DNA of 64,000 nucleotides from Pedobacter alluvionis (GCF_003664035.1 NZ_RCCK01000015.1:310001-374000), one strand, 5' to 3'; counted from the first letter of the stretch, positions 42,025-50,107 are shown. The notes: a model not told the origin generated them from the letters alone. Numbers and translations: made by a program.

Positions 42025-42471
42025 ATGAAGAAAATAGTTGATTACAGAAAGCTTTTGAGCGTAGATAAAAATGCTGAGTTAAAAGAGCTTAAGTCTGTGT
42101 ACCGTACATTGATGAAAGATTGTCACCCTGATAAATTTCAGCAGGAAGAAGAGAAATTAGATGCAGAAGCAAGAAGTAAAGAGATTATCGAAGCTTATCA
42201 TTTCCTGGTAAGTATTGCGCCAGAAACACGCGAACAGAATATCGAAACGTACACACAAACAACTACTTTGTCGAATATTCAGGATTTCGAATACAAACAG
42301 CAGGTTTTAAATATCCAGTTTTTTGATGGAAGTGCTTACGAATATTTCGACGTGCCAAAAGCAATTTATGTGAAATTGGTTAATGCCGATTCACCAGGTC
42401 GTTTTGCTCGCAGGCATATCTTTAATGAATTCCCATATCGGAATGTAGCCAGAGTTGCAGAACCGGCATAA
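42025..42471 (+). CDS. J-domain protein with C-terminal KTSC domain
   Basis: A 148-residue fusion. The N-terminal J domain (about 1-70) carries the HPD tripeptide at 34-36 (KDCHPDKFQ), which stimulates the ATPase of DnaK. The C-terminal part (about 85-140; YKQQVLNIQFFDGSAYEYFDVP ... DSPGRFARRHI) is a KTSC domain, usually a stand-alone domain of unknown function sometimes linked to RNA-binding proteins. No zinc-finger or peptide-binding domain of DnaJ is present. A Hsp70 co-chaperone directed to a special client is a reasonable inference. Confidence 0.85.
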   Translation: MKKIVDYRKLLSVDKNAELKELKSVYRTLMKDCHPDKFQQEEEKLDAEARSKEIIEAYHFLVSIAPETREQNIETYTQTTTLSNIQDFEYKQQVLNIQFFDGSAYEYFDVPKAIYVKLVNADSPGRFARRHIFNEFPYRNVARVAEPA

Positions 42472-42495
42472 TAAGCGATATTTATAATATTTAAG

Positions 42496-42527
42496 TGGTC
42501 CCAATGAAAATCGGGACCATTTTTTTA
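42496..42527 (+). terminator. Terminator after the J-domain/KTSC gene
   Basis: A 7-bp stem TGGTCCC/GGGACCA with a 10-nt loop and eight T downstream. Confidence 0.85.
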
Positions 42528-42618
42528 TTCCTTAATAGCCGATAATATTAGTTTTCTATATCGTTTGGTGCTATAAAGATATTGAGCTAAACTACCATTG
42601 ACAGGTCGGTAGAACGGT

Positions 42619-42704
42619 CGTCATCTCGACTGGAGTGTAACGGAATGGAGAGATCTTTGAAGCCAGTTAATTTAAAAGATTTCTCCACTGCGGTCGAAAT
42701 GACG
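42619..42704. repeat. GTCATTTCGA-type palindromic repeat
   Basis: CGTCATCTCGACTGGAG...GGTCGAAATGACG, ends inverted, between convergent genes. Confidence 0.8.
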
Positions 42705-42756
42705 ATTTATCTTAACCTTTCATTCCAGGCTCCTTGTTTTTTCTAAAACTGAATTC

Positions 42757-43491
42757 TCATGATGACGTGCGATCAAAATTAAGATATTCCGACCATTGTA
42801 ATTCTTTGGGCAGCGTCTGATTGCTAAATTCAAGATGGATTACCCTTCTTTTTTGATTGTTGGTTGTTCGGCTTGAACTGTGCAGCAGCAACGGCTTCAT
42901 AATCATTACAGCGCCCCGCGCTACATTGCAGCTAACTTCTTTTTCGATGCTCCAGTCGATCGTTTCGGGGCGGTAAATGCCTTTACTGTGTGAATTGGTA
43001 ATTACTTTGAGTGCACCATTCTCTTCATTGGTATGATCAAGGTGGATGCGGATGGTGAAATTGTTTTCGAGAATATGAAGTGGCGGTTGAACAGCGAACT
43101 GATCGTTTTTCTTGGTGTAAGGGCCAAATCCCGGAATTTCTACTTTCTCGTTAACCGAAATGGTCAAATCCTGATGATAAGAAACAAACCAATTAGAATT
43201 TTCGGGTTTGTCGAAGTAGATTGATTTAACAAGAAAATAATCTTTGCCAAAAATCTCTTGTATGATGGCTTTTAGTTTTTTATTGAAAATTAGCCCAATG
43301 GTATCCGGAACTTCTTTTAAAAGCCGGCGTATCGCAAAAAGATCGTCTGATTTCCTAAAGGTTTCTTTTGTGGTATCTGCCCTGTTAATTGCCGTCAGGA
43401 TATCTTCTATTTCCTGATCTGTAAATACATCATCAATCACGGAAAATCCTGATTCCTGAATTTCTTTTTCCTTAACCGTTAAATCCATCAC
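42757..43491 (-). CDS. Phytanoyl-CoA dioxygenase (PhyH) family oxygenase
   Basis: A 244-residue Fe(II)/2-oxoglutarate oxygenase fold. The His-x-Asp of the iron site is seen in SYHQDLT (about 118-124), the distal His in LLLHSSSRT (about 205), with Arg following. An EENGALKVITNSHSKG segment is typical of PhyH proteins that hydroxylate small metabolites. Substrate unknown. It starts 1 nt after the SRPBCC gene and belongs to the lactonase-SRPBCC-PhyH operon. Confidence 0.85.
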   Translation of the reverse strand: MMDLTVKEKEIQESGFSVIDDVFTDQEIEDILTAINRADTTKETFRKSDDLFAIRRLLKEVPDTIGLIFNKKLKAIIQEIFGKDYFLVKSIYFDKPENSNWFVSYHQDLTISVNEKVEIPGFGPYTKKNDQFAVQPPLHILENNFTIRIHLDHTNEENGALKVITNSHSKGIYRPETIDWSIEKEVSCNVARGAVMIMKPLLLHSSSRTTNNQKRRVIHLEFSNQTLPKELQWSEYLNFDRTSS

Positions 43492-43492
43492 C

Positions 43493-43987
43493 TCAATTAT
43501 TCAACATGGGTTTAAAGCGGTTATCTTTATTTCTCAGATCCAAGCCGCCTTCATAAACTGATTTTAAATTAATCAGGTAAAAACTCCAACCATTATGACA
43601 ACCCAGGCGGATGTTCTGTTTTGAATGGTCATCATCAGGGATATTCTTTTGGGTTAATTCAACAACTGTATATTCAAATTCTTCACGCAGTTTGATCTCA
43701 ACCAAACAAGCTCCGGCAAAAGTGAACTGAAAATAATCTGTGCCGTTTGCTTCGGTTACCGTTCCACTTTCGATATCATCATACAGGTACCAGATCCATT
43801 TATACCGATCGCCTTTAAGTGCGTTCTGCGTTTTACTGAGCAATACTTTATTCTCGTCAGTAAACGATGCATTGCTTAAAAACCATTTTTCAATTTCGCT
43901 GGCCTCTGTCCATGCATTATAGATGTCCTCAAGTTTTGCTTTAACGGCTATCCTGATGGTGAATTTGGTCCAATCGAAGTTCTCCAT
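43493..43987 (-). CDS. SRPBCC/AHSA1-like domain protein
   Basis: A 164-residue START-like fold. It has the usual ISIxxxxDIYNAWTEASEIEKWF-type N-terminus (here IRIAVKAKLEDIYNAWTEASE), a central strand set, and the C-terminal helix starting GWSFYLINLKSVYEGG. Such proteins bind hydrophobic ligands or assist Hsp90 (AHSA1). The tight spacing to phyH (1 nt) and to the lactonase (18 nt) indicates one transcript. Confidence 0.85.
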   Translation of the reverse strand: MENFDWTKFTIRIAVKAKLEDIYNAWTEASEIEKWFLSNASFTDENKVLLSKTQNALKGDRYKWIWYLYDDIESGTVTEANGTDYFQFTFAGACLVEIKLREEFEYTVVELTQKNIPDDDHSKQNIRLGCHNGWSFYLINLKSVYEGGLDLRNKDNRFKPMLNN

Positions 43988-44005
43988 TGGCTGAATTTTG
44001 TATGA

Positions 44006-45115
44006 TTAATTAAAAACTAAACAAACCGGAGCACCAACATCGATCCTTTTGCCGCTATCTGTTAATTTACCCGTTATTTTGTTGCGGTTAAAAATAACAA
44101 TGTTGTTGGTATACTGGTGTCCGATCAATAAGAATTTTCCGGTCGGATCAATGGTGAAATTTCTTGGTCCTTTGCCCAATGTACTTACTGTTTCAATAAA
44201 TTTCAACTTTCCGGTAGATAAAATAGAGAATGCAGAAATACTATTCGCATCGCCACGGTTGGTTTCATAAAGAAATTTTCCATCAGCCGAAACATGGATA
44301 TCTGCCCCGTCAACCTTGCCGGTAAAATCTTTCGACGTGGTGCCGATCTCCTGAATTTTGGTCAAACTTCCATCTGCGTAAGCAAAAACTGTTATGCTAC
44401 CGTTAAATTCGTGCGCCAAATAGGTAAATTTTCCATTCGGACTAAAAGTAATGTGCCTCGGGCCAGTACCTGCATTGGTTTTTAGCACTGATTTTACTGT
44501 TAATATTTTTTCTTTCGCGGTTGGATTATAATTGTAAATATAAGTTTGATCTTCGCCCAGGTCGTTAACAATTAGGTATTTATGATCTGGTGTAAATTTT
44601 GTCATGTGTACATGAGCGCTTTCTTGTCTGCCTTTCGGATCGATGCTTTTTCCGGTATGTTTGATGATTTGCAAGGCTTCTGTTAAAGACCCATCAGCTT
44701 TTCGTGAAAATACCGCTAAACTGCCACCACTATAATTCGCTACAATTACATTTTTGGCATCAACGGTAATAAAACAAGGGTCAGCACCATGGCTATCAAC
44801 TTTATTTAAAAAAGTTAAATCGCCTGTTTTGGCATCATATTTAAATGCGCTTACCGTACTGGTAGCTCCGGTTTCGTTAACGGCATAAACAAATTTGTTA
44901 TCAGGTGAAACGGCTACGTAACTTGGATTAGCCGTGTTTTTCGCAATGTTTTTTATGCTTGTAACTCCCGTTAAAGCATTAAAGTTATAAGTATAAATTC
45001 CTTCGCTTTTTCCTGGTGCGGTATAGGTGCCGACAATGAGATTATAGTTGGTTTTTTGAGCGAAACTAAGGGTCGATAGCATAGAAAGGATAAGCAATGA
45101 ACTGAGTTTTTTCAT
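44006..45115 (-). CDS. Secreted lactonase-family seven-bladed beta-propeller
   Basis: About 369 residues with a signal peptide (MKKLSSLLILSMLSTLSFAQ). Repeated blades read like YVAVSPDNKFVYAVNE, HITFSPNGKFTYLAHE and FTIDPTGKFLLIGHQ, as in the 6-phosphogluconolactonase/lactonase (Pgl-type) family. The exported location argues against a cytosolic pentose-phosphate role; it may hydrolyse an extracellular lactone or simply bind. I start at ATG 45115 because it gives a clean signal peptide; the -7 box is at 45137-45144. Confidence 0.85.
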   Translation of the reverse strand: MKKLSSLLILSMLSTLSFAQKTNYNLIVGTYTAPGKSEGIYTYNFNALTGVTSIKNIAKNTANPSYVAVSPDNKFVYAVNETGATSTVSAFKYDAKTGDLTFLNKVDSHGADPCFITVDAKNVIVANYSGGSLAVFSRKADGSLTEALQIIKHTGKSIDPKGRQESAHVHMTKFTPDHKYLIVNDLGEDQTYIYNYNPTAKEKILTVKSVLKTNAGTGPRHITFSPNGKFTYLAHEFNGSITVFAYADGSLTKIQEIGTTSKDFTGKVDGADIHVSADGKFLYETNRGDANSISAFSILSTGKLKFIETVSTLGKGPRNFTIDPTGKFLLIGHQYTNNIVIFNRNKITGKLTDSGKRIDVGAPVCLVFN

Positions 45116-45136
45116 GAAACGATGATGTTGATTTAG

Positions 45137-45144
45137 CAAATATA
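45137..45144 (-). promoter_or_regulatory. -7 box of the lactonase operon
   Basis: TATATTTG on the minus strand, perfect TAnnTTTG, 21 nt before the ATG at 45115. Confidence 0.6.
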
Positions 45145-45156
45145 AATAAAGTTGGT

Positions 45157-45366
45157 CACGGAGGCATAGAAAACACGGAAGATGTTTCTTGGTTATCGTC
45201 CTCGTTTGTAACGAGGATGAGTGAGAGGTGCATTTTTAATGCATGTTATTGCTGGACGATACAATCGTCTTTCTCCTGCATCCTCTTACAGACTAGGACG
45301 ATGGGAGGTAGAATCCAACTCTGTGAACGCTGTGCTTTCTCTGTGCGCTTTGTGGTGAAAAATAGC
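45157..45366. repeat. Composite of short REP hairpins and a CACGGAGGCA-type repeat
   Basis: CCTCGT-TTGTA-ACGAGG (45200-45216), GCATT-TTT-AATGC (45230-45242) and GACGAT-ACA-ATCGTC (45255-45269) share the small AT-rich loops seen at 30669-30762. They are framed by ACGGAGGCATAGAAAACACGG and its inverted counterpart CTGTGCTTTCTCTGTGCGCTTTGTGG. A short open frame here is not a gene. Confidence 0.65.
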
Positions 45367-45402
45367 AATACAAAAAAAGGCAACCATTGGTTGCCTTGTA
45401 TA

Positions 45403-46986
45403 TTATTTTATTAAATGTTTAATCTGGATCAGTTCATGTTCTTCAAGATAGCGCCATCTGCCACGTGGTAGGTCTTTCTTGGTTAAATTGCCATAAACTA
45501 CACGGTCTAATTTTTCTACATTATAACCTAAGTGTTCAAAAATACGGCGAACAATCCTGTTTTTACCACTGTGAATCTGGATACCGATTTCTTTTTTGGT
45601 TCCACCTGCAACGTAAGAAATGTTATCTGGTTTAATCAGACCATCTTCCAGCTCTAAACCAAAAGCAATTTTGTTCAAATCGCCTTGTGATAAAGATTTA
45701 TCCAGTTCAACATTGTAAATTTTAGTGATACCGTTTTTAGGGTGTGATAATTTATCAGCCAAATCACCATCGTTTGTCATTAACAACAAACCTGTGGTAT
45801 TTCTGTCTAAACGTCCAACTGGATAAATGCGCTCGCGGCTGGCTTTATCAACCAACTGCATTACCGTACGGCGTTCCTGTGGATCATCAGTAGTGGTGAT
45901 GTAATCTTTTGGTTTGTTCAATAAAACGTAAACCTTTTTCTCACGTTTTAATAATTCGCCGTTGTAACGAACCAAATCCTTTGCAGGGTCTACTTTATGT
46001 CCGAGTTCAGTAACAGCTTCACCATTTACGGTAATAATGCCGGCAATAATTAACTCATCGGCTTTACGACGAGAGCAGATGCCTGCATTTGAAATATATC
46101 TGTTTAGACGGATTAGACCTTTATCTTCGTTTGTTTTACGGCCCTGGGTAATTACAGTGCGCTCCGGGCGGTTAAATTCTGTATCTCTTGGCTGTGCATC
46201 CTCGCGTTTTCTAAACGGGCGGGTGTCGCCTTCCCTTGGCTCTCTGGGTTTTACATCTCTTGAACTTCCAGCACTTGGCTTGAAATCGTCTGATTTGCCT
46301 CTTGATTTGTAATCTTTATATCCGCCCTCTCTTGGTTTGTAATCCCTCGGTCCATCATCCTTAGATTTGAAATCACGTTCACCTGTTCTCGGTTTGTAAT
46401 CTCTCGATCCACCTTCTCTTGGTTTAAAGTCGCGGTCGCCAGTTCTCGGTTTAAAATCTCTCGAATCTCCATCCTTAGATTTGAAATCACGTTCTCCTGT
46501 TCTTGGCTTATAATCTCTTGCACCACCTTCTCTTGGTTTAAAATCCCTGTCTCCTGTTCTTGGTTTGTAGTCTCTTGATCCACCTTCTCTCGGTTTGAAA
46601 TCACGGTCGCCGGTTCTTGGCTTGTAATCTCTCGATTTACCTTCTCTTGGTTTGAAACCACGGTCTTCTGCTCCTGAATCTTTAGATTTAAACTCACGGT
46701 CGCCGAATTTGAAACTCTGTGGTTCCGAATCTTTCGATTTGAAATCACGTCCGCCTGATCTTGGTTTGAAATCTTTTTTGTCTCCGAAAGATTTTGATTT
46801 GAAATCTTTACTGTCTGCGCTTCTAGGTCTGAAGCCTTCTTTTGAATCGGATGATTTTTTGAATTTGCTGTCTTTGTTGTCTGATCTTTTTCTGTCAGAC
46901 CCGGCCGAACTACTTCTGCCTTCTGTTCTCCGACTGTCTGATTTGGACTTGTCATCCCGACTGTTCCTGTTGTTTTTATTTATCAT
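45403..46986 (-). CDS. RsuA/RluB-family pseudouridine synthase with long repetitive N-terminus
   Basis: A 527-residue protein. The C-terminal 240 residues form an ordinary RluB/RsuA enzyme. An S4 RNA-binding domain (LIRLNRYISNAGICSRRKADE, from about 290) precedes the catalytic domain with the Asp in GRLDRNTTG. It makes pseudouridine in ribosomal RNA. The first ~285 residues are low-complexity Arg/Asp/Lys/Ser/Gly sequence with tandem copies of a 19-residue unit of the form RDYKPRTGDRDFKPREGGS. Such basic-acidic tails are probably disordered and RNA-interacting. A hairpin lies in the leader. Confidence 0.92.
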   Translation of the reverse strand: MINKNNRNSRDDKSKSDSRRTEGRSSSAGSDRKRSDNKDSKFKKSSDSKEGFRPRSADSKDFKSKSFGDKKDFKPRSGGRDFKSKDSEPQSFKFGDREFKSKDSGAEDRGFKPREGKSRDYKPRTGDRDFKPREGGSRDYKPRTGDRDFKPREGGARDYKPRTGERDFKSKDGDSRDFKPRTGDRDFKPREGGSRDYKPRTGERDFKSKDDGPRDYKPREGGYKDYKSRGKSDDFKPSAGSSRDVKPREPREGDTRPFRKREDAQPRDTEFNRPERTVITQGRKTNEDKGLIRLNRYISNAGICSRRKADELIIAGIITVNGEAVTELGHKVDPAKDLVRYNGELLKREKKVYVLLNKPKDYITTTDDPQERRTVMQLVDKASRERIYPVGRLDRNTTGLLLMTNDGDLADKLSHPKNGITKIYNVELDKSLSQGDLNKIAFGLELEDGLIKPDNISYVAGGTKKEIGIQIHSGKNRIVRRIFEHLGYNVEKLDRVVYGNLTKKDLPRGRWRYLEEHELIQIKHLIK

Positions 46987-46999
46987 GATACGCTTTTAA

Positions 47000-47016
47000 C
47001 CGCATTAAAAATGCGG
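47000..47016 (-). promoter_or_regulatory. Leader hairpin before the pseudouridine synthase gene
   Basis: CCGCAT-TTTTA-ATGCGG (minus strand) directly downstream of the -7 box TAAATTTG (47021-47028). It would sit at the very 5' end of the mRNA, 14 nt before the start codon. It may protect the transcript or control initiation. Confidence 0.45.
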
Positions 47017-47178
47017 GCTGCAAATTTATGAAAAAATGATGAACATAACAATTCTAAGAGCTGAAAAATTAGATAAAAAAATAGCCTCTAATATAGGGAA
47101 AATTGCCTGAAAAACAAAAATTAAAATCCACGTTTAAAGCACTTTAAAGGTCGATTTTTGGGCTTATTTTTGTAACTG

Positions 47179-47210
47179 TTTGATAATGTGCTTATTATTT
47201 TTTACCTTTG
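47179..47210 (+). promoter_or_regulatory. Promoter of the lytic transglycosylase gene
   Basis: TTTG (47179-47182), 20-bp spacer, TACCTTTG (47203-47210). It overlaps the in-frame TTG at 47208, so that codon is not the start. Confidence 0.65.
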
Positions 47211-47249
47211 CCAGCGTTTTTATATAAGTTCACCAAAAAAAGGAGGAAA

Positions 47250-48032
47250 ATGTTAAAGAAACACATCGTACCATTTGCGGTAGTGGCAACACTATTTATC
47301 TTGGCAAAAGTGTTCGCTTACCAAATGCCCTTAGCACAAAAAAGTCTTTTAAAAGAAGAAAAATTAAACACTACAATACCCAAATCTGATAGCCTGAAAG
47401 TAGAAAAAGAGGAAGCCCCTCAATCTTTAATGGCACAGTTGAATTTCGCGGAAGAAACCCTGCCATTAGGCGATAAAAAGGTAGAACGCAAAATGAAAAA
47501 AATTCTTGCAGCACACACTTACAGAAATACCCAAACCAATCGCCTGCATGCAAAAGCAGCAAAATGGTTTCCTGTAATTGAGCCCATTCTCGCTGCTTAC
47601 GGGATCCCGAACGATTTTAAGTATTTGGCTTTGGTCGAATCTGGAATGGCGGAAGGGGTTTCCCCAAAAGGTGCAGCCGGAATCTGGCAGTTTATGCCTG
47701 GCACAGCCCGTACCTATGGATTAAGAGTAAATGGGAATGTTGATGAACGCTATAATTTGCGCAAATCGACCATTGCAGCCTGCAAATACATTAAAGAAAT
47801 GTATAAAGGTTTAGAAAGCTGGACATTGGTAGCTGCTGCTTACAATGTTGGCGACGGACGCTTACGCAGGCAGATCAATAATCAAAATCAGGATAATTAC
47901 TACAAAATGAGGCTTAACCGTGAAACCGGTGGCTATGTTTATAAGGTGATTTCTATGAAACAGATTATGGAACATCCGAAACGTTACGGTTACGCAAAAC
48001 CGCGCGTATTGTTGGCCTACAACGCCGAATAA
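47250..48032 (+). CDS. Lytic murein transglycosylase (SLT/MltD-like)
   Basis: About 260 residues with an N-terminal hydrophobic anchor/signal. The SLT domain contains the catalytic Glu in LVESGMAEG (about 130), GAAGIWQFMPGTARTYGL, and AAYNVGDGRLRRQI, typical of MltD-type enzymes that cleave peptidoglycan with 1,6-anhydro ring formation. There is no LysM domain. The ATG at 47250 is preceded by AGGAGG, a strong Shine-Dalgarno sequence that is rare in this window. A clear terminator follows. Confidence 0.92.
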   Translation: MLKKHIVPFAVVATLFILAKVFAYQMPLAQKSLLKEEKLNTTIPKSDSLKVEKEEAPQSLMAQLNFAEETLPLGDKKVERKMKKILAAHTYRNTQTNRLHAKAAKWFPVIEPILAAYGIPNDFKYLALVESGMAEGVSPKGAAGIWQFMPGTARTYGLRVNGNVDERYNLRKSTIAACKYIKEMYKGLESWTLVAAAYNVGDGRLRRQINNQNQDNYYKMRLNRETGGYVYKVISMKQIMEHPKRYGYAKPRVLLAYNAE

Positions 48033-48065
48033 TATAATTAAGATAAAGACAAGCATTTGGTAAGG

Positions 48066-48096
48066 CGTCCCGGTTTTTAATCGGGACGTTTTTTTT
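48066..48096 (+). terminator. Terminator after the lytic transglycosylase gene
   Basis: A 7-bp stem CGTCCCG/CGGGACG (48066-48072, 48082-48088) followed by eight T. Confidence 0.9.
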
Positions 48097-48207
48097 GGAA
48101 AATGATTTCACAGCTTATTGGATTACACCGATTTGTTTTGCTGATCAATGTTTTGCTTACCACAAAGTCACGAAGGCACAAAGTTATTTTTATGCGTCAT
48201 GCTAACA

Positions 48208-48323
48208 AATTAACCAATGGCCAATGAACCAGTGAACATTTTACAGTTGGCAATTTGCAGTCACCAATTAACCAATGGCCAATGAACCAATTAACATTTT
48301 ACAGTTGGCAATTTGCAGTCACA
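48208..48323. repeat. Tandem duplication, 2 x 58 bp
   Basis: Unit 1 (48208-48265) and unit 2 (48266-48323) are nearly identical; they differ mainly at AGTG versus AATT. The unit includes ACCAATGGCCAATGAACC and TTACAGTTGGCAATTTGCAG. A degenerate third copy (AATGAACTAATGACCAATGAAC) follows. A CACAAAGTCACGAAGGCAC-type repeat lies just before (48158-48190). Confidence 0.9.
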
Positions 48324-48369
48324 ATGAACTAATGACCAATGAACGATTGAACTATTGAAACCAATTTCC

Positions 48370-48377
48370 TTTCTTTG
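48370..48377 (+). promoter_or_regulatory. -7-like box 4 nt before the reductase gene
   Basis: TTTCTTTG resembles TAnnTTTG (one mismatch); CACT separates it from the ATG at 48382. Confidence 0.45.
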
Positions 48378-48381
48378 CACT

Positions 48382-49422
48382 ATGTTCAAACTGCGCATTA
48401 ATAAAATCATCAATCAGCCCGGCGATAATATTACTTTTCAATTTGAAGATTTGGATCAGTACCCTACGTATTTAGCAGGACAGTTTTTATCGTTGGTTTT
48501 TCAGGGAAAACATAAGGAAATAAGGAGATCGTATTCTTTTAATAGCTCGCCGGATGTGGATGAGCCCTTGGCAATTACCGTGAAACGCGTGGAGAATGGG
48601 GAAATTTCGAGATTTTTACACCATAAAACTTTGGTAAACAATATTCTTTTGGCTCAGGAGCCACAGGGTTTGTTCAGTTATTTACCTGAAGAAAATCTGG
48701 AGCGCGATCTTTTTCTTTTTGCTGCAGGGGTTGGCATTACCCCATTGTTTTCGATTATGAAAACGGCATTGGTGCGCGAGAAAAAATCGTTGATCACACT
48801 TATATATAGCAACAGATCGAAAGAAGAAACACTATTTTACGATGAACTGATCGAATGGCAACAGGAATATCCCAATAGGTTAAAAATTGTCTGGATTTTC
48901 AGCAACAGCAAAAACTTAATGACGGCCAGGCTCAATAAGTTTTATATTGAAAAACTGATTAAAGAACATCTATATTTCGAACGGGATAAAGCACTTTTTT
49001 ACAGTTGTGGACCGGTTATCTACATGGATTTATGTCGGATTACCTTATTGGGTATGGGTTTCGATATTAAACAGATTAAAAGGGAGACTTTTGTGCTGCC
49101 AGAAGATGAGGTTGATGAGGACGATAGTTCTGAAAAAGTAGTCGATAAAAATACCTATTCGGTAATTTTAAATTTTAAAGGCGAATTATATAATCTCGAA
49201 GTGCCCTGGCCAAAGCGGATTTTAGATGTCGCGCTCGAAAATAAAATTAAACTTCCTTATAGTTGTCGTGGCGGCGTATGTAGCACTTGTGTTGCCAATT
49301 GTACCAAAGGAAACGTAAGGATGGATTATAACGAAGTGCTTACCGATGATGAATTGGAAAGGGGCCGGGTACTGGTTTGTACCGGACATCCGACAGAGAA
49401 TGGAACGACGATAGAGTGGTAG
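48382..49422 (+). CDS. FNR-type flavin reductase with C-terminal 2Fe-2S ferredoxin (PaaE-like)
   Basis: A 346-residue electron-transfer protein. The FAD domain is at about 1-105 (RRSYSFNSSP), the NAD(P)H domain at about 110-235 (FAAGVGITPLFS, YSCGP), and the plant-type 2Fe-2S domain at about 260-346 has C295-x4-C300-x2-C303 and a last Cys near 333 (LVCTGHP). It passes electrons from NAD(P)H to an oxygenase or similar partner, as PaaE, HmpX or ferredoxin reductases do. No oxygenase partner is adjacent. ATG 48382 is preferred over the upstream TTG at 48355, which is not preceded by a -7 box. Confidence 0.9.
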   Translation: MFKLRINKIINQPGDNITFQFEDLDQYPTYLAGQFLSLVFQGKHKEIRRSYSFNSSPDVDEPLAITVKRVENGEISRFLHHKTLVNNILLAQEPQGLFSYLPEENLERDLFLFAAGVGITPLFSIMKTALVREKKSLITLIYSNRSKEETLFYDELIEWQQEYPNRLKIVWIFSNSKNLMTARLNKFYIEKLIKEHLYFERDKALFYSCGPVIYMDLCRITLLGMGFDIKQIKRETFVLPEDEVDEDDSSEKVVDKNTYSVILNFKGELYNLEVPWPKRILDVALENKIKLPYSCRGGVCSTCVANCTKGNVRMDYNEVLTDDELERGRVLVCTGHPTENGTTIEW

Positions 49423-49520
49423 GATTGAGAAATTGAATTTATGCCATAGGTGTTTGGTATAGTATTTTACTGGTGGAACTTTGAGTAATAAATATTGCGC
49501 GTTCTGAATTCATAGGCTCT

Positions 49521-49901
49521 TTATTGCATTTTTCGCATGCTCAAAGCATTGGTGTTTTGCTTTTTCCTGTTTGTTACATGTACTAATTTGGCATTGACTA
49601 TTTTTTTAATCTTTTGGCAGTGGTATCTATTTGTTTAATAAAATCTTTCTCCGCTTTTGAAAGTTCATTTTTCGTTTGTTCTTCGAGAAAAATCGGAATT
49701 TCCGATTTTTCTCGAAGAAGCATCTTTTTCTAGTTCTCCTTCTTTGTAAATGTTTATAATATGCTCGTTAATGGTTGATTTTGCTTTTTGGAACAACTCG
49801 GCCATTTGCTCAATAGTCAGCCAAACGGTTTCATCCTCTAAGCGAGTTTGAATTTTGGTTTGCCCATCTTCTGTTTGATATATGATTAATTCAGAATTCA
49901 T
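49521..49901 (-). pseudogene. Truncated, frame-shifted RhuM-like gene
   Basis: The minus strand from ATG 49901 reads MNSELIIYQTEDGQTKIQTR... TVWLTIEQMAELFQKAKSTINEHIINIYKEGELE, the N-terminus of RhuM (virulence-protein) family members, which are about 300 residues or more. It stops at 49665. In another frame a C-terminal-like piece (EEQTKNELSKAEKDFIKQID...) continues to a stop at 49521. The large middle of the gene is missing and a 41-bp palindrome (49679-49719) sits at the junction. It is non-functional unless the short N-terminal piece is used. Confidence 0.7.
49679..49719. repeat. 41-bp perfect palindrome
   Basis: Two perfect 20-bp arms (TTCTTCGAGAAAAATCGGAA and its reverse complement) around a single T at 49699. 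It lies at the deletion/frameshift junction of the RhuM remnant. Confidence 0.9.
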
Positions 49902-50107
49902 TTTTTTAATGTTTTTTCTCTTTCCTTTAAATTCATACGTTTCTATTTTTTGTTTGGTTTAGAAATATAGCATGTAACGTCTCGGGAGTATGCGAAGATG
50001 GCGATTTTTAATATAAAAGTTGATGTGGAGAACTAATGTTTGATTAACCGCAAAACCATTTCTCTAAAAACACAAAACCGTTGCTTTATTTACAGCGTTT
50101 ATGAAGT

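Noticed and set aside
45217..45414. 65-codon open frame before the pseudouridine synthase end
   Set aside because: It covers the composite of REP hairpins and has no coding character.
46251..46955. 234-codon open frame in another frame of the pseudouridine synthase repeats
   Set aside because: It exists only because the 57-bp tandem repeats keep all frames open. The product is Asn/Gln/Glu low complexity and there is no start signal.
48208..48323. CRISPR array
   Set aside because: It is a direct 58-bp tandem duplication without spacers, and no cas gene is present.
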